Shown: positions 24,742 to 33,719, counted from the stretch's first letter. The stretch is DNA of 64,000 nucleotides from Candidatus Nanoarchaeia archaeon (GCA_028279685.1 JANQNG010000016.1:1-64000); one strand, 5' to 3'. The notes: a model not told the origin generated them from the letters alone. Program-made: numbers and translations.

Positions 24742-26002
24742 TTTCTGTCCTCTCTGTAATCTCTCCTCGGAGATTCCTTTCAAATAATGACTTCACCTCT
24801 TCTTTAGAAAAATTGCTTAACAACCAAGCAAGCTTGATAAATGCAGTATCAGTAGGAATATCTCCATAGTTACCGATGACTCCTGCTTCTATTAATTTTC
24901 TGCCCGCAGCATACACATTCATATCCACTCTTCCAAAAATAGTTTGTGTAGTCATTACCACAGGTATTTTCTCTGTTAATGATTTCAATCTATTAAAAAT
25001 TGCAGTATGTTCTTTTGTACTCTCATCAAATACTTCTATTGGCATATGGCCTAATCCTGTACCTTCAATAATAAGACCATCAAATCCGTCATAGTGTAAT
25101 TCATCAGCAGACATGTTCGGGTGCACGCGAATAATACCTACTTTGATATCTTCTCTGAATGGCTTTAGCATGAACTCTTCTTGCTTTTCAGGAAGCGGAA
25201 CTAAAGGAGATTCTCCTCCTCGGAAATTTACTTTCGCCAAAGGTTTTGCGTTCACTGCCTTGAATGCATCTCTTCGTGAAGAATGCAGCTTTCTTGTCTT
25301 TACACCAGGAAGTATGACACAAGAATCATCATTTTCATTCTCATGCATACAAATAGCAACACCAGCATATGCGCTGTGAGTGATAAAATGCGCTGCGTTT
25401 ACAATATTGACTGCTGCATCAGACGATGGCCTGTCAGAACTTCTTTGTGCACCAACAAGCATCACAGGTATGGGGAGATGCTCAAGCATAAAGCTTAGTG
25501 CGGCAGCAGTATAATGAAGGGTGTCAGTACCATGTGTGATAATCACCCCTCGAATGCCTGATTCAATTTTTTCTTTGATCAAAGAAGCTATACGATTATA
25601 ATGAGCAAATCGCAAATTCTCACTCATCATATTGCCAATTAATTCTGATTCAATCTGTACCATGTTCCTCAATTCAGGAAATAATGAGAGTAATTCATCA
25701 GGTGAGAACTTTGCTGAGACTCCTCCTGTATCATAATCAACCTTGCTCGCCACGGTGCCTCCTGTATGGAGAATAGCAATTTTGGGCAAATCAGTATTCT
25801 GATCTGCTTGCTGAGCTGATTGTTCCTCTTTGGCTGAAGCTACAAGAGTCATTTGCTTTACTTTGGCCTTGTCTATTCCTTGATTATAACCTGATTTGAG
25901 CTTCAGAATTAGATGATTATCTTTCTCAGGTAGAAGAATACCCTCAAGCACAGAAAGATCTTCTAGAACAACTTTTACCGTATCCCCTGTCTTAATATCC
26001 AT
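24722..26002 (-). CDS. gatD: Glutamyl-tRNA(Gln) amidotransferase subunit D
   Basis: GatD is the asparaginase-like subunit that feeds ammonia to GatE so that archaea can convert Glu-tRNA(Gln) to Gln-tRNA(Gln). The 426 residues have the N-terminal GatD barrel (GDTVKVVLEDLSVLEGILL) and the amidohydrolase domain with AILHTGGTVASKVDYDTGG and ITHGTDTLHYTAAAL, carrying both catalytic threonines plus the Asp. A gatE gene is not adjacent. The TATA element lies 26 nt from the ATG and belongs to a divergent pair with the gene at 26102. Confidence 0.93.
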   Translation of the reverse strand: MDIKTGDTVKVVLEDLSVLEGILLPEKDNHLILKLKSGYNQGIDKAKVKQMTLVASAKEEQSAQQADQNTDLPKIAILHTGGTVASKVDYDTGGVSAKFSPDELLSLFPELRNMVQIESELIGNMMSENLRFAHYNRIASLIKEKIESGIRGVIITHGTDTLHYTAAALSFMLEHLPIPVMLVGAQRSSDRPSSDAAVNIVNAAHFITHSAYAGVAICMHENENDDSCVILPGVKTRKLHSSRRDAFKAVNAKPLAKVNFRGGESPLVPLPEKQEEFMLKPFREDIKVGIIRVHPNMSADELHYDGFDGLIIEGTGLGHMPIEVFDESTKEHTAIFNRLKSLTEKIPVVMTTQTIFGRVDMNVYAAGRKLIEAGVIGNYGDIPTDTAFIKLAWLLSNFSKEEVKSLFERNLRGEITERTENDFDTV

Positions 26003-26044
26003 GAGAAAACAAACATCCTACTATTTATTAAACTATAGCTTTTA

Positions 26045-26068
26045 TTTATTTTCAGTATAGAAAATAAA
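26045..26068. promoter_or_regulatory. Inverted repeat between divergent promoters (copy 1 of 3)
   Basis: TTTATTTTC (26045-26053), spacer AGTATA, GAAAATAAA (26060-26068): perfect 9-bp arms. It lies between the TATA box of gatD (26021-26033) and that of the rightward gene (26073-26082). The same arms and the same 6-nt spacing recur at 29494-29517 and 53313-53336, also between divergent TATA boxes, which suggests a shared regulator. Confidence 0.6.
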
Positions 26069-26101
26069 ATATAATTTAAATAACAATATATTCTCGATTA
26101 C

Positions 26102-26551
26102 ATGGAATCTGAAGAACAGATGATTTATGATCAGAATGTTGAGGCTGCGTATCGCTTCTTTAATGAAGAGAAATACAAGCTCGCGAAATCAGTATTCGAA
26201 ACTGCATTGAAAGAGAAAGAGTATCATTATAATGATTTAGGGCTTGAGGCTAGAATTGGAATACTACGTTGCACTATCTATGAAAACAAAACTTTCGAGA
26301 GCATGCCTGGTCCCGCAAAAAAATTATTGAGCGAAGCTTTCTATTTCCATTTCAAATCAATCATACAACTCTATCGGAAATTCCAATCTCTTTTCGATCC
26401 TCAATTGACACTTGATAAAACTGATCATGTATTACAAAGCAGAATCAAACAACAAATCGGTGAACTCGTTTCTCAAGAGATGCCTCCTCTTATACAATAC
26501 TATCTCCTTACTCACGGATTGGAAGAGATTGGAAAACCTTCAAAGAATTGA
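26102..26551 (+). CDS. Helical protein of unknown function, TPR-like N-terminus
   Basis: The 149 residues are nearly all helical. The first half (AAYRFFNEEKYKLAKSVFETALKEKEYHYNDLGLEARIGILRC) resembles two tetratricopeptide-type helical hairpins. A TATA box at 26073-26082 is 25 nt before the ATG, so the mRNA is probably leaderless. The 3' end overlaps the convergent prepilin peptidase by 12 bp. Confidence 0.6.
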   Translation: MESEEQMIYDQNVEAAYRFFNEEKYKLAKSVFETALKEKEYHYNDLGLEARIGILRCTIYENKTFESMPGPAKKLLSEAFYFHFKSIIQLYRKFQSLFDPQLTLDKTDHVLQSRIKQQIGELVSQEMPPLIQYYLLTHGLEEIGKPSKN

Positions 26552-27439
26552 AAAGAGTAAAGTGACAGGTCCTGCCATCTCTATTGACATTCCCCATATT
26601 GTAACTAAAAACGCTAAAAGAAATCCTGGAACGAATGGCACTCCACTTCGTACTTTAACTTTTTTTATTCTTCTCTGCTTATAGAGCTTCACAATTTTCT
26701 CTATTTGTGTTTTTTCTAATCCTAATGTTTCTTTTGCTGCAATCTTCTTCCCTTTATACATAACATCTTCTGCTAACCAATCTCCCTCGACGAGTTTTTT
26801 TGGATCTATTTCCTCAACAAAACAGGATTTCTCCACCACTTTTCCAACTTGATAGAGATAATACAACATAAAAGAACCAAATGCCATCACAAGCGTGATA
26901 AGCTTCCATGCATCAGGAACAAAGAGTGTTAAAACAATAAAGACGAATACAACAGCATAAATGATCTTTCGTAATTTCTTAATGTTTTTCGAATCCATAC
27001 GTTCGCGGTATGCGACAAAAAACGCTTTTCTTTTTTTTATCATCGATCCTATAATCCATAACAGTCCGAACAATCCCCCAAAAATGAGAATGTTGACAAG
27101 AAAATCAAAAATCAAAGGAATATTTCCTGCCTTAATTAGCGCAACAAGGTCAAGACCAATCAATCCAAATAATCCCATGATCATCTTTGCATCTCCACCC
27201 CCCCATTGCCCTGTATAATACATAAGGTATCCTACTCCTACACCTAAAAGAAATCCACATGCTGCATTGAGGAACAACATGAAATTCATTTCAATACATG
27301 AATAGATTAATGCCGTCCCTCCAGCAAGAAACATCAACGCGAAATTGATCCAATCAGGAACCTCTCTCGTTTTGAAATCAGTATAAGAGCCTATTATTAG
27401 AGCTATAAAGCATATTACAAGATTTATTTCAAGATACAT
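26540..27439 (-). CDS. Type IV prepilin peptidase (A24 aspartic peptidase)
   Basis: The start at 27439 (MYLEINLVICF) gives 299 residues and is 26 nt from a TATA element. The active-site aspartates are D21 in SYTDFKTREVPDW and D83 in GQWGGGDAKM (the GxGD motif), set among six or more transmembrane helices. It would cleave signal peptides of archaellins or pilins at the membrane. A soluble C-terminal extension (about 215-280) between the last helices is longer than in FlaK. No pilin operon is seen nearby. Confidence 0.85.
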   Translation of the reverse strand: MYLEINLVICFIALIIGSYTDFKTREVPDWINFALMFLAGGTALIYSCIEMNFMLFLNAACGFLLGVGVGYLMYYTGQWGGGDAKMIMGLFGLIGLDLVALIKAGNIPLIFDFLVNILIFGGLFGLLWIIGSMIKKRKAFFVAYRERMDSKNIKKLRKIIYAVVFVFIVLTLFVPDAWKLITLVMAFGSFMLYYLYQVGKVVEKSCFVEEIDPKKLVEGDWLAEDVMYKGKKIAAKETLGLEKTQIEKIVKLYKQRRIKKVKVRSGVPFVPGFLLAFLVTIWGMSIEMAGPVTLLFSIL

Positions 27440-27459
27440 GTGATCTCTAGCAAGAACCT

Positions 27460-27479
27460 GTTTAAAAAGATTTTTAAAC
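27460..27479. promoter_or_regulatory. Symmetrical bidirectional core promoter
   Basis: GTTTAAAAA, GA, TTTTTAAAC forms a perfect palindrome whose two halves are each a TATA-like TTTAAA box. The leftward half is 26 nt from the prepilin peptidase ATG (27439). The rightward half faces endA, whose ATG is about 80 nt away, leaving an endA leader of roughly 55 nt. Confidence 0.5.
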
Positions 27480-27556
27480 AACAAAGTGTTTTCCAACTAT
27501 CCAGAAGACCAGAGTGATTTTCAACACAGTGTGAGAATCCTGCTTTTTCTGGGGAG

Positions 27557-28249
27557 ATGAAAAAAATGCCTGCAAAAAAGAAGGCTAAAAAAAAGAAAAA
27601 AGCAGCAAAAAAGAAGAAAGCTGCCGAAGAAATTGCTGTAGATGAAGAACTCCAGCAACCTGAAGAACATACAGGAGAAGTAGTCATCAGAACTAAAATA
27701 GAAAATATTCTTGAAGAGGAACCTAAAGAAAAAATCAAAGCCACCTTCAGTGATGTAAGAGTGATTATGGAAGCAAGCGATGCTGCTCGTGATTTGTATA
27801 ATCAATCACGATATGGCGATCTTGACAAAGAAGGAAAAGTAGTGTTATCTCTGCCTGAAGGATTATTTCTTATGGAAAAAGGCAGAATCGAAATTTTCGA
27901 TAATAACAGAAAAATGTCCTTTGATGGATTCTTGAAGAAAGCAAAAAAAGCAGAACCGAATTTCTGGGTGCGATACTGTGTATTCAAAGATATGAGAGTT
28001 CGTGGTTATATTGTAAAAACAGCATTGAAATTCGGTGCAGACTTTAGAGTGTATGATAGAGGTATCAAGCCTGGCGAAGATCATGCACGCTGGATTTTGT
28101 ATCCTGTGCATGAAAGTTCTGTGTTGACGTGGTATGAATTTGCTGCAAAGAATCGAGTTGCACATTCCACAAAGAAAAGATTGCTTATGGGTGTTGTCGA
28201 TGACGAAGGCGATGTTTCTTACTGGGAAATCAAGTGGATGAGACCTTAA
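27557..28249 (+). CDS. endA: tRNA-intron endonuclease
   Basis: It cuts bulge-helix-bulge introns from pre-tRNA. The 230 residues are a lysine/alanine-rich basic tail (1-25) not found in most EndA, an N-terminal domain, and the catalytic domain with Y166 (YDRG), H176 (DHARW) and K207 (HSTKKRL), the expected triad. A single catalytic unit of this length suggests the alpha-type enzyme. The window contains a probable substrate, the tRNA-Leu at 41722-41967 with introns in the D-loop and anticodon loop. Alpha-type enzymes prefer canonical BHB structures, so the D-loop intron is a point to test. Confidence 0.92.
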   Translation: MKKMPAKKKAKKKKKAAKKKKAAEEIAVDEELQQPEEHTGEVVIRTKIENILEEEPKEKIKATFSDVRVIMEASDAARDLYNQSRYGDLDKEGKVVLSLPEGLFLMEKGRIEIFDNNRKMSFDGFLKKAKKAEPNFWVRYCVFKDMRVRGYIVKTALKFGADFRVYDRGIKPGEDHARWILYPVHESSVLTWYEFAAKNRVAHSTKKRLLMGVVDDEGDVSYWEIKWMRP

Positions 28250-28309
28250 TTTTATCGTCTTATAAAGTATTTTAGATAATTTTAAATAGATCTCTTAATG
28301 AGCATCTGT

Positions 28310-28978
28310 ATGAAAACATTTAATCTATCAGCAGTTATGACTAATCCAAGAGTTGAAAGTTACTTCGAACACTGGGCTGATCTAAGAGATCAAGGAAAAG
28401 CATACAGAGAGCAATATCCTGATGATTTTCCCTCAGGATTCCCTAATGCCCAACACGTAGCTGAATATTTCTTATCGGCTAATCGAGGATTGATAAACAT
28501 CATTCAACTTTCAGGTTATCTTTATCTAGCACAAGGACATACAATGGCAAAAACAGGAAAAGGATTAATACATGAACAGATGATGGCCTGGAAATTCTGT
28601 CCTATCTTCCCTAATTTCTTTCTCCCTATGGTTTATGATGTGAAATGCGGACCTCATATGCTTAACTATCAACCAAATGATCTCGATATAGGTGTATTCA
28701 CCGAGGAGCAATTTGATATCCTAAAAAAAGTACACGCAGATTACAATGGGTTTACTGGTGATGAACTTATGCACATCATGACTGCACCAGGAACTCCATG
28801 GGAAATTACGTGGAATAAGAAAGGTAAAAAATTCTTAAGAATAATTGAAAAAGCCAAACACAAAGAAGATTACCTAGAGATTATTCCTGAAGATATGATT
28901 AAAGAACATTTCTCAAATGATATTCACGAACTCTATCCTTCTAGACTTCATTATTGCGAAAGACTTTTACTTAATTAG
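28310..28978 (+). CDS. Panacea (DUF4065/SocA-like) domain protein
   Basis: The 222-residue protein shows the Panacea pattern: LINIIQLSGYLYLAQGHTMAKTG, then HEQMMAWKFCPIFP, FTEEQFDILKKVHADYNG and ELMHIMTAPGTPW. Panacea domains are the conserved antitoxin part of many two-gene toxin-antitoxin systems, but no same-strand toxin is adjacent here, so its role is open. The start 28310 fits a TATA at 28281-28288 (26 nt). An in-frame ATG also exists at 28298. Confidence 0.72.
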   Translation: MKTFNLSAVMTNPRVESYFEHWADLRDQGKAYREQYPDDFPSGFPNAQHVAEYFLSANRGLINIIQLSGYLYLAQGHTMAKTGKGLIHEQMMAWKFCPIFPNFFLPMVYDVKCGPHMLNYQPNDLDIGVFTEEQFDILKKVHADYNGFTGDELMHIMTAPGTPWEITWNKKGKKFLRIIEKAKHKEDYLEIIPEDMIKEHFSNDIHELYPSRLHYCERLLLN

Positions 28979-29454
28979 AGCTTCGACTTCAGCAACGACC
29001 GAGCAATATGTTCCATCGCAGGCATAACATCATTGTAATCAAAAGCATTACCGACAATGGGATCTTTTATGTTTCCTTCATAGAGATCTTTTACTGAAGC
29101 CTGAATAAAAGCAAACCATGTTGAAGGGATGCATTGAGTACTAAAAGAAGTATCATACGCATCACCTTTTTTAAGTGCATAATCTCCACAACACGTTCCT
29201 CCAAATCCAGCAATCCAAGCTTCTCTCATATTTATTGTTGAATCATAGATAAGCGATCCAAAAACAGTTATTCCCTCATGGTGTGATCTATGATATCTCC
29301 TTAGCAGAAAGAGATTGGCATCAGGATAATGATCAAGTAATTTGTTTTCAAGAAAAATAACACTAGGTTTATCGGTGACTCCTCTTCTGCGTTTTTCTTC
29401 ATGAGTATATATTTGTTCACGAAGCGATCTAATCTGTTCCTTTTCAAGCTGCAT
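28975..29454 (-). CDS. Protein of unknown function (159 aa)
   Basis: A soluble protein with a helical basic N-terminus, a DANLFLLRRYHRSHHEG segment and GFGGTCCGDYALKKG in the middle. No family recognised. It is convergent with the Panacea gene (4-bp overlap) and divergent from the winged-helix gene at 29571, with its TATA at about 29474-29485, 26 nt from the ATG. Confidence 0.55.
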   Translation of the reverse strand: MQLEKEQIRSLREQIYTHEEKRRRGVTDKPSVIFLENKLLDHYPDANLFLLRRYHRSHHEGITVFGSLIYDSTINMREAWIAGFGGTCCGDYALKKGDAYDTSFSTQCIPSTWFAFIQASVKDLYEGNIKDPIVGNAFDYNDVMPAMEHIARSLLKSKL

Positions 29455-29493
29455 ATCATTAGAATTTAATTCCTGTATAAATAGCTATCTCAA

Positions 29494-29517
29494 TTTATTT
29501 TCTATATAGATAATAAA
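29494..29517. promoter_or_regulatory. Inverted repeat between divergent promoters (copy 2 of 3)
   Basis: TTTATTTTC (29494-29502), spacer TATATA, GATAATAAA (29509-29517): one mismatch from the copy at 26045. It sits between the TATA of the leftward gene (29474-29485) and that of the rightward gene (29541-29549). Confidence 0.55.
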
Positions 29518-29570
29518 TATGAAAAATACTAAGCGCAAATCATATAAACTTCTGCCAGATTGTCCTATTC

Positions 29571-30545
29571 ATGGTGAATCATGATCAGGTTCTTGCATTG
29601 TTGAAAGAAAGAGGCCCTTTATTGCCAATCCATATCAAACAAGAACTAGGTGGAGACACTATGCTCATTGGTGCTCTTCTTACCGAGCTTTCCACAAAAG
29701 GTGTCAAAGTAACCTCTGTCAAACGAGGAGGAAGTCCTTTCTATTATACCTTAGAATACAAAGAGGCTCTAGAAGAACTTGCTATCCATCTCAATGAAAA
29801 AGATAAACGCACCTTTGATCTGCTAAAGGAACGAAAAGTCTTGAATGATAGCACACAAACTCCTTTAGTGAGAGTCTCATTAAGGAATATCAAAGATTAT
29901 GCAATTCCTCTAACCGTAAATTTCCAAAACCAAAAAATGATTTTCTGGAAATACTTTCTGATTTCAAATGAAGAAGCACAGCAACTTATCAAAAAGATGC
30001 TTGTGAAACAAGTGCCTAACGTTAAAGTAAAAGAGGAGAAGAAGCCTCCCGCAGTTGAAAAGAAAGACGAAACTAAAAAAGAAACTCCAAAAAAAGATGA
30101 AAAGAAACCTGTTGCTAAAAAACAAGATAAAAAACCTCAAAAGAAAGAAGAAAAACAACAGACGTTATCCAAGAAAACAACAGGAGATTTTATTTTAGAT
30201 GAAGATGATGAAGATATGATGAAATTCGATGAACCTGATGAATTCTCAAAAAAACTAAGAAAATACTTTGATAAACATGATATTGAAATCCTCGAATACA
30301 ATATTGTACGTAAGGGCTCTGAGATGGATTTTGTGTTGAACATTCCTTCTGCAGTCGGCAATGTGCAATATTACTGCAAGGCTAAGAAAAAGAAAAAACC
30401 TAACGAAGGTGATTTGGCTGCTGCGTACCTACAAGCACAGAATAAGAAATTAGCTTGCTTATTTATTGCCCAGGGCGAACCTGCAAAGAAACTCATGCAA
30501 AGATTGGAAAAAGATTTCAAAGGTTTGATGTTGAAGGTGATTTAG
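29571..30545 (+). CDS. Winged-helix protein with lysine-rich linker
   Basis: The 324 residues are an N-terminal winged-helix (VLALLKERGPLLPIHIKQEL, then LIGALLTELSTKGVKV), a middle beta/alpha part, a low-complexity Lys/Glu/Pro linker (about 145-205) and a C-terminal alpha/beta domain of about 110 residues (DIEILEYNIVRKGSEMDFVLN). The last domain resembles restriction-endonuclease-like folds in its strand order, but I see no clear PD-(D/E)XK triad. DNA binding is likely; the target is unknown. The TATA box is 26 nt upstream. Confidence 0.65.
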   Translation: MVNHDQVLALLKERGPLLPIHIKQELGGDTMLIGALLTELSTKGVKVTSVKRGGSPFYYTLEYKEALEELAIHLNEKDKRTFDLLKERKVLNDSTQTPLVRVSLRNIKDYAIPLTVNFQNQKMIFWKYFLISNEEAQQLIKKMLVKQVPNVKVKEEKKPPAVEKKDETKKETPKKDEKKPVAKKQDKKPQKKEEKQQTLSKKTTGDFILDEDDEDMMKFDEPDEFSKKLRKYFDKHDIEILEYNIVRKGSEMDFVLNIPSAVGNVQYYCKAKKKKKPNEGDLAAAYLQAQNKKLACLFIAQGEPAKKLMQRLEKDFKGLMLKVI

Positions 30546-31103
30546 ATAGCAGAATATATCGATATTATTGATGAGCAAGGAAATATCACAGGAAAAACAG
30601 AAGAAAAAAATATCATTCATGAAAAAGGTATTCGACACCATACTGCACACGTCTGGATATTTAACAACAGAGGGGAAATTCTTCTTCAGAAGCGCTCAAA
30701 AAAGAAGAAAAACTACCCTGATCTTTGGGATATCTCTGCTGCAGGCCATATTTCCGCAGGAGAAGATGTTGAACAAGGAGCGCTTCGTGAAGTAAAAGAA
30801 GAAATAAATCTCTCTGTTCAAAAAGATGATTTAATATTTCTTTTTAAGAGAAGCGTTAACGAGCCTGTGACAAACACTAATTGGATTGACAATGAGTTGC
30901 ATTACATTTTTCTACTGAAATACAATGGAGATTTTGCTGATCTCCATATGCAAAAAAGCGAAATTGATGAACTTAAGTTCATATCTGCTGAAAGATTAGA
31001 AAAGGATATTCTGGATGAAAAGAAATACGCACTCTATGTTCCTCGTGCAAAAGATTATTATCTTCGCATTGTAAAAGAAGTGAAGAAAAGAACAGGAAAG
31101 TGA
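30546..31103 (+). CDS. Nudix hydrolase with probable AUA start codon
   Basis: An uninterrupted 185-residue frame starts directly after the TAG stop of the preceding gene. It contains the complete Nudix box GHISAGEDVEQGALREVKEEI and an IDI/YfcD-like N-terminus (AEYIDIIDEQGNITG). There is no in-frame ATG, GTG or TTG before the Nudix box. The first GTG (30867) lies beyond it and would remove the active site. The codon where Met is expected is ATA (30546-30548), six bases after a ribosome site AAGGTG. Either initiation occurs at AUA, or an ATG was lost. Substrate could be an isoprenoid or nucleoside diphosphate. Confidence 0.8.
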   Translation: MAEYIDIIDEQGNITGKTEEKNIIHEKGIRHHTAHVWIFNNRGEILLQKRSKKKKNYPDLWDISAAGHISAGEDVEQGALREVKEEINLSVQKDDLIFLFKRSVNEPVTNTNWIDNELHYIFLLKYNGDFADLHMQKSEIDELKFISAERLEKDILDEKKYALYVPRAKDYYLRIVKEVKKRTGK

Positions 31104-31214
31104 ATATTTTCCGACTAAAAACGTAATTTTCTCAGCATGCACTGGGCATTCTTAAATGAGAAAAAGCCCCCCAACACCCCAAACATTAAATACTAATTAT
31201 GCATTCCTACTTGT

Positions 31215-31604
31215 ATGAGCATTGACATTTATATAGGACACTATTCAAATAATTATGATCGTTTTATGAAGCATGAGACAGAACTAAAAGAAAAATGGCC
31301 AGATATTACTATCGAAAATACTTGCTTGTGTGCATTACCTGAAGACTATCAATCAAAAGAAGTAGTTATCTTTCATCCAAATCATCATAACGAAGATGGC
31401 TGCTGGAGCAGAATCTACGCCCTTGCTCAAAAAAATCCAGAAACCGAGTTTTTTCTTCTCTCTGCATGTACTATGATTCATGAGAGATATTTTTCTGAAT
31501 TGATGAATATTAATCCTATGGACTTTAGGCTTGGTGATAAACTTCTTAGACATCCTGTACATGTTCTGGAAGTATTTACTACAAAATACTGCGGTGATGA
31601 ATAA
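31215..31604 (+). CDS. Protein of unknown function (129 aa)
   Basis: A small soluble alpha/beta protein with several His and Cys (HPNHHNEDGCWSRIY; LLSACTMIHERYF). No family recognised. The TATA box (ATTAAATA, about 31184-31192) is 27 nt before the ATG and there is no ribosome site, matching the leaderless pattern. Confidence 0.55.
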   Translation: MSIDIYIGHYSNNYDRFMKHETELKEKWPDITIENTCLCALPEDYQSKEVVIFHPNHHNEDGCWSRIYALAQKNPETEFFLLSACTMIHERYFSELMNINPMDFRLGDKLLRHPVHVLEVFTTKYCGDE

Positions 31605-31634
31605 TAATATAAATACCCTTTAATTCTACACTTA

Positions 31635-32663
31635 ATGGGCACTAAAATCCTTGAATTAATTAACATGCAGGAGATTTCTCTCGATGATTTAAAGAATAAA
31701 ACGTTGGTTGTCGATGCGTACAATATGCTCTATATGTTCATTACTACTATTAGACAATCCGATGGTTCTTTGCTTAAAGATTCTAAAGGCAACGTTACTT
31801 CGCATCTCTCAGGGTTGTTTTCAAGAGTTACGAGATTACTGCTAAAAAATATCAAATTAATCTTTGTCTTCGATGGAAAACCTCCTGAACTCAAAATGAA
31901 AGAGCGTGAAAGAAGGAGAAAACTTAAAGAAGAAGCATTAACTAAATATGAAGCTGCAAAAGATGCTGAAGATATTTCTGAAATGAAAAAATATGCAGGC
32001 AGAACTGCGCGATTAACTCCTGACTTAGTAGAAGAAAGTAAATTATTCCTTGCATACATGGGCATTCCTGTCATCGAAGCTCCTTCAGAAGGAGAAGCAC
32101 AAGCATCGTACATGGTTCAACAAGGAGATGCATACGCCATCGTCAGCCAAGATGCTGACTCCTTATTATTCAAAGCGCCTGTAGTGGTGAAAGATCTCAA
32201 CATCAGCAGAACAAGAAGAAAAACAGGCACTAATGTCTATCAAACTATTAATCCTAAGTTGATAAAACTCAATGAAGCGCTTACCACATTAGGATTAGAT
32301 CAAGACCAATTAATTGTGCTTGGTATGCTTGTAGGAACTGATTTCAATATTGGGGGTATTAAAGGTATTGGTCCGCAGAAAGCCATGAAACTCCTAAAAG
32401 AACACGATAAAAATTTCGATGCATTATTCGAAGCAGCAAAATGGGATGAGCATTTCGACTTCTCATGGAAAGAGGTCTTTGATACCATTAAGAAGATGCC
32501 TATAGATAAAGAGTACAAAATTTCTTTTGGCAAAATCGATAAAGCTAAAGTAATTGAACTCATGGTTGAAAAGCATGATTTCAATAAGGAACGTATTGAA
32601 AACACACTAGAAAAAATTGAGAAATCGCAGAAGAATTTGCAGAAAAGTTTGTTTGAGTTTTAA
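31635..32663 (+). CDS. fen: Flap endonuclease 1
   Basis: FEN1 removes 5' flaps and RNA primers during Okazaki-fragment maturation. The 342 residues contain the N-region (VVDAYNMLYMF), catalytic acidic residues (FVFDGKPPELK; EAPSEGEAQASYM; VSQDADSLLF), the helix-hairpin-helix (VGTDFNIGGIKGIGPQKAMKLL) and a C-terminal PCNA-interacting peptide QKSLFEF. The TATA box (31604-31614) is 26 nt upstream, so the mRNA is probably leaderless. Confidence 0.96.
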   Translation: MGTKILELINMQEISLDDLKNKTLVVDAYNMLYMFITTIRQSDGSLLKDSKGNVTSHLSGLFSRVTRLLLKNIKLIFVFDGKPPELKMKERERRRKLKEEALTKYEAAKDAEDISEMKKYAGRTARLTPDLVEESKLFLAYMGIPVIEAPSEGEAQASYMVQQGDAYAIVSQDADSLLFKAPVVVKDLNISRTRRKTGTNVYQTINPKLIKLNEALTTLGLDQDQLIVLGMLVGTDFNIGGIKGIGPQKAMKLLKEHDKNFDALFEAAKWDEHFDFSWKEVFDTIKKMPIDKEYKISFGKIDKAKVIELMVEKHDFNKERIENTLEKIEKSQKNLQKSLFEF

Positions 32664-32730
32664 AAGCTTTAAGAATAAACCCAAGATAAGTTTATATAAT
32701 TGTACTGATTTAGAATACTTTCAGATAAAC

Positions 32731-33189
32731 ATGAAAGAAACATTAGAAGACAGCATCAAAATCAATATGATGGCTTCTGGATTTGAGTATCTTGGAAAGA
32801 GAGATGATAAAGACTACTTCAACAAAAGCCATGAGAACATCGGGTATGGTGTTTATTGTGAACAGGAAGGTAAAAAACTGTACTTAAGCATTTCTACTAT
32901 TCAATTAGCATCTCCTCTTCTGCCTTTTGAAAAACAGAAAGTAAAAGAGCATGAATCAATGAAGATGGCATTAGAGTATAATGAAATAAAAGAAAAGCCT
33001 CAGGCAGCAAGATTAGTAACGTCTATTCTTACTCTCGCAGATTTGCTTGACAGCGAAGAAACGTCCTTTGATAATTGTACTGGTGTTGAAAATGTCGGGA
33101 TCAACTTCTTCTTTAGAAATCCTCCTGTTGGAGATGTTAACTGGACACCAGAAACATTAAAAAAATATTTAAAGATGACGTGTAATTAA
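32731..33189 (+). CDS. Protein of unknown function (152 aa)
   Basis: The frame is open into fen, but the ATG at 32731 (MKETLEDSIK) follows a TATA-like GTTTATATAATT at 32689-32700, and the upstream extension translates to a basic unlikely sequence. The protein is soluble, alpha/beta, and DUF-like. It may be cotranscribed with the following membrane hydrolase (5-nt gap). Confidence 0.55.
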   Translation: MKETLEDSIKINMMASGFEYLGKRDDKDYFNKSHENIGYGVYCEQEGKKLYLSISTIQLASPLLPFEKQKVKEHESMKMALEYNEIKEKPQAARLVTSILTLADLLDSEETSFDNCTGVENVGINFFFRNPPVGDVNWTPETLKKYLKMTCN

Positions 33190-33194
33190 TACCT

Positions 33195-33719
33195 ATGCCA
33201 CTAGCCGTTACTCATGTATTAACCACTATTATTCTTGTAGACGTGTACAGACATTATATTGCAAAGCACAAAAAACTGCTCACATTACATTTAGTACTTA
33301 TTGCAGGTATTGCAGGACTATTGCCAGATATTGATATCCTCATAGGATACTTCTATAATCTCATAGGAAAAACCGTTCCTGAACTCTTTCTCCATGGAGG
33401 CATTACTCACACTCCTTTTTTTGCGCTCATTTTCCTTATTCCTGGCATCATTCTCTGGAAGCTCAAAAAGCAGAAGATCGCAGCCTACTTTTTCGTTATC
33501 ACTTTTGGCATACTGCTTCATATCTTTCTCGATTACTTAATAGGTGGTGGACGATATGAAGGTATTATGTGGTTCTTTCCATTCAGTATGACTGGTTACA
33601 AAATCCATCTCTTAACCTACTTCGGATTGAGCAATCTTCCCGCTGCCTTGGATGCAGTCATCCTTATTCTCTGGCTCTGGCACGAAGAAGCAAAGCATAA
33701 GATCAAGGATTTCATTTAA
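33195..33719 (+). CDS. Membrane-bound metal-dependent hydrolase (YdjM/DUF457 type)
   Basis: The 174-residue protein has four to five transmembrane helices and the histidine/aspartate motifs of the family: LPDIDILIG, LHGGITHTPFFALIF and GILLHIFLDYLIGGG. These mark the YdjM/LexA-induced membrane metal-hydrolase group, whose substrate is unknown. The 3' end overlaps the convergent coaBC gene by 8 bp. Confidence 0.8.
   Translation: MPLAVTHVLTTIILVDVYRHYIAKHKKLLTLHLVLIAGIAGLLPDIDILIGYFYNLIGKTVPELFLHGGITHTPFFALIFLIPGIILWKLKKQKIAAYFFVITFGILLHIFLDYLIGGGRYEGIMWFFPFSMTGYKIHLLTYFGLSNLPAALDAVILILWLWHEEAKHKIKDFI

Noticed and set aside
27521..27805. Phenylalanine-rich frame opposite the lysine-rich start of endA
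   Set aside because: It is the antisense shadow of the AAA/AAG-rich endA N-terminus and has no promoter. The same applies opposite the lysine linker of the 29571 gene.
30867..31103. Nudix gene read as beginning at GTG 30867
   Set aside because: That start removes the Nudix box, which is encoded upstream in the same uninterrupted frame.
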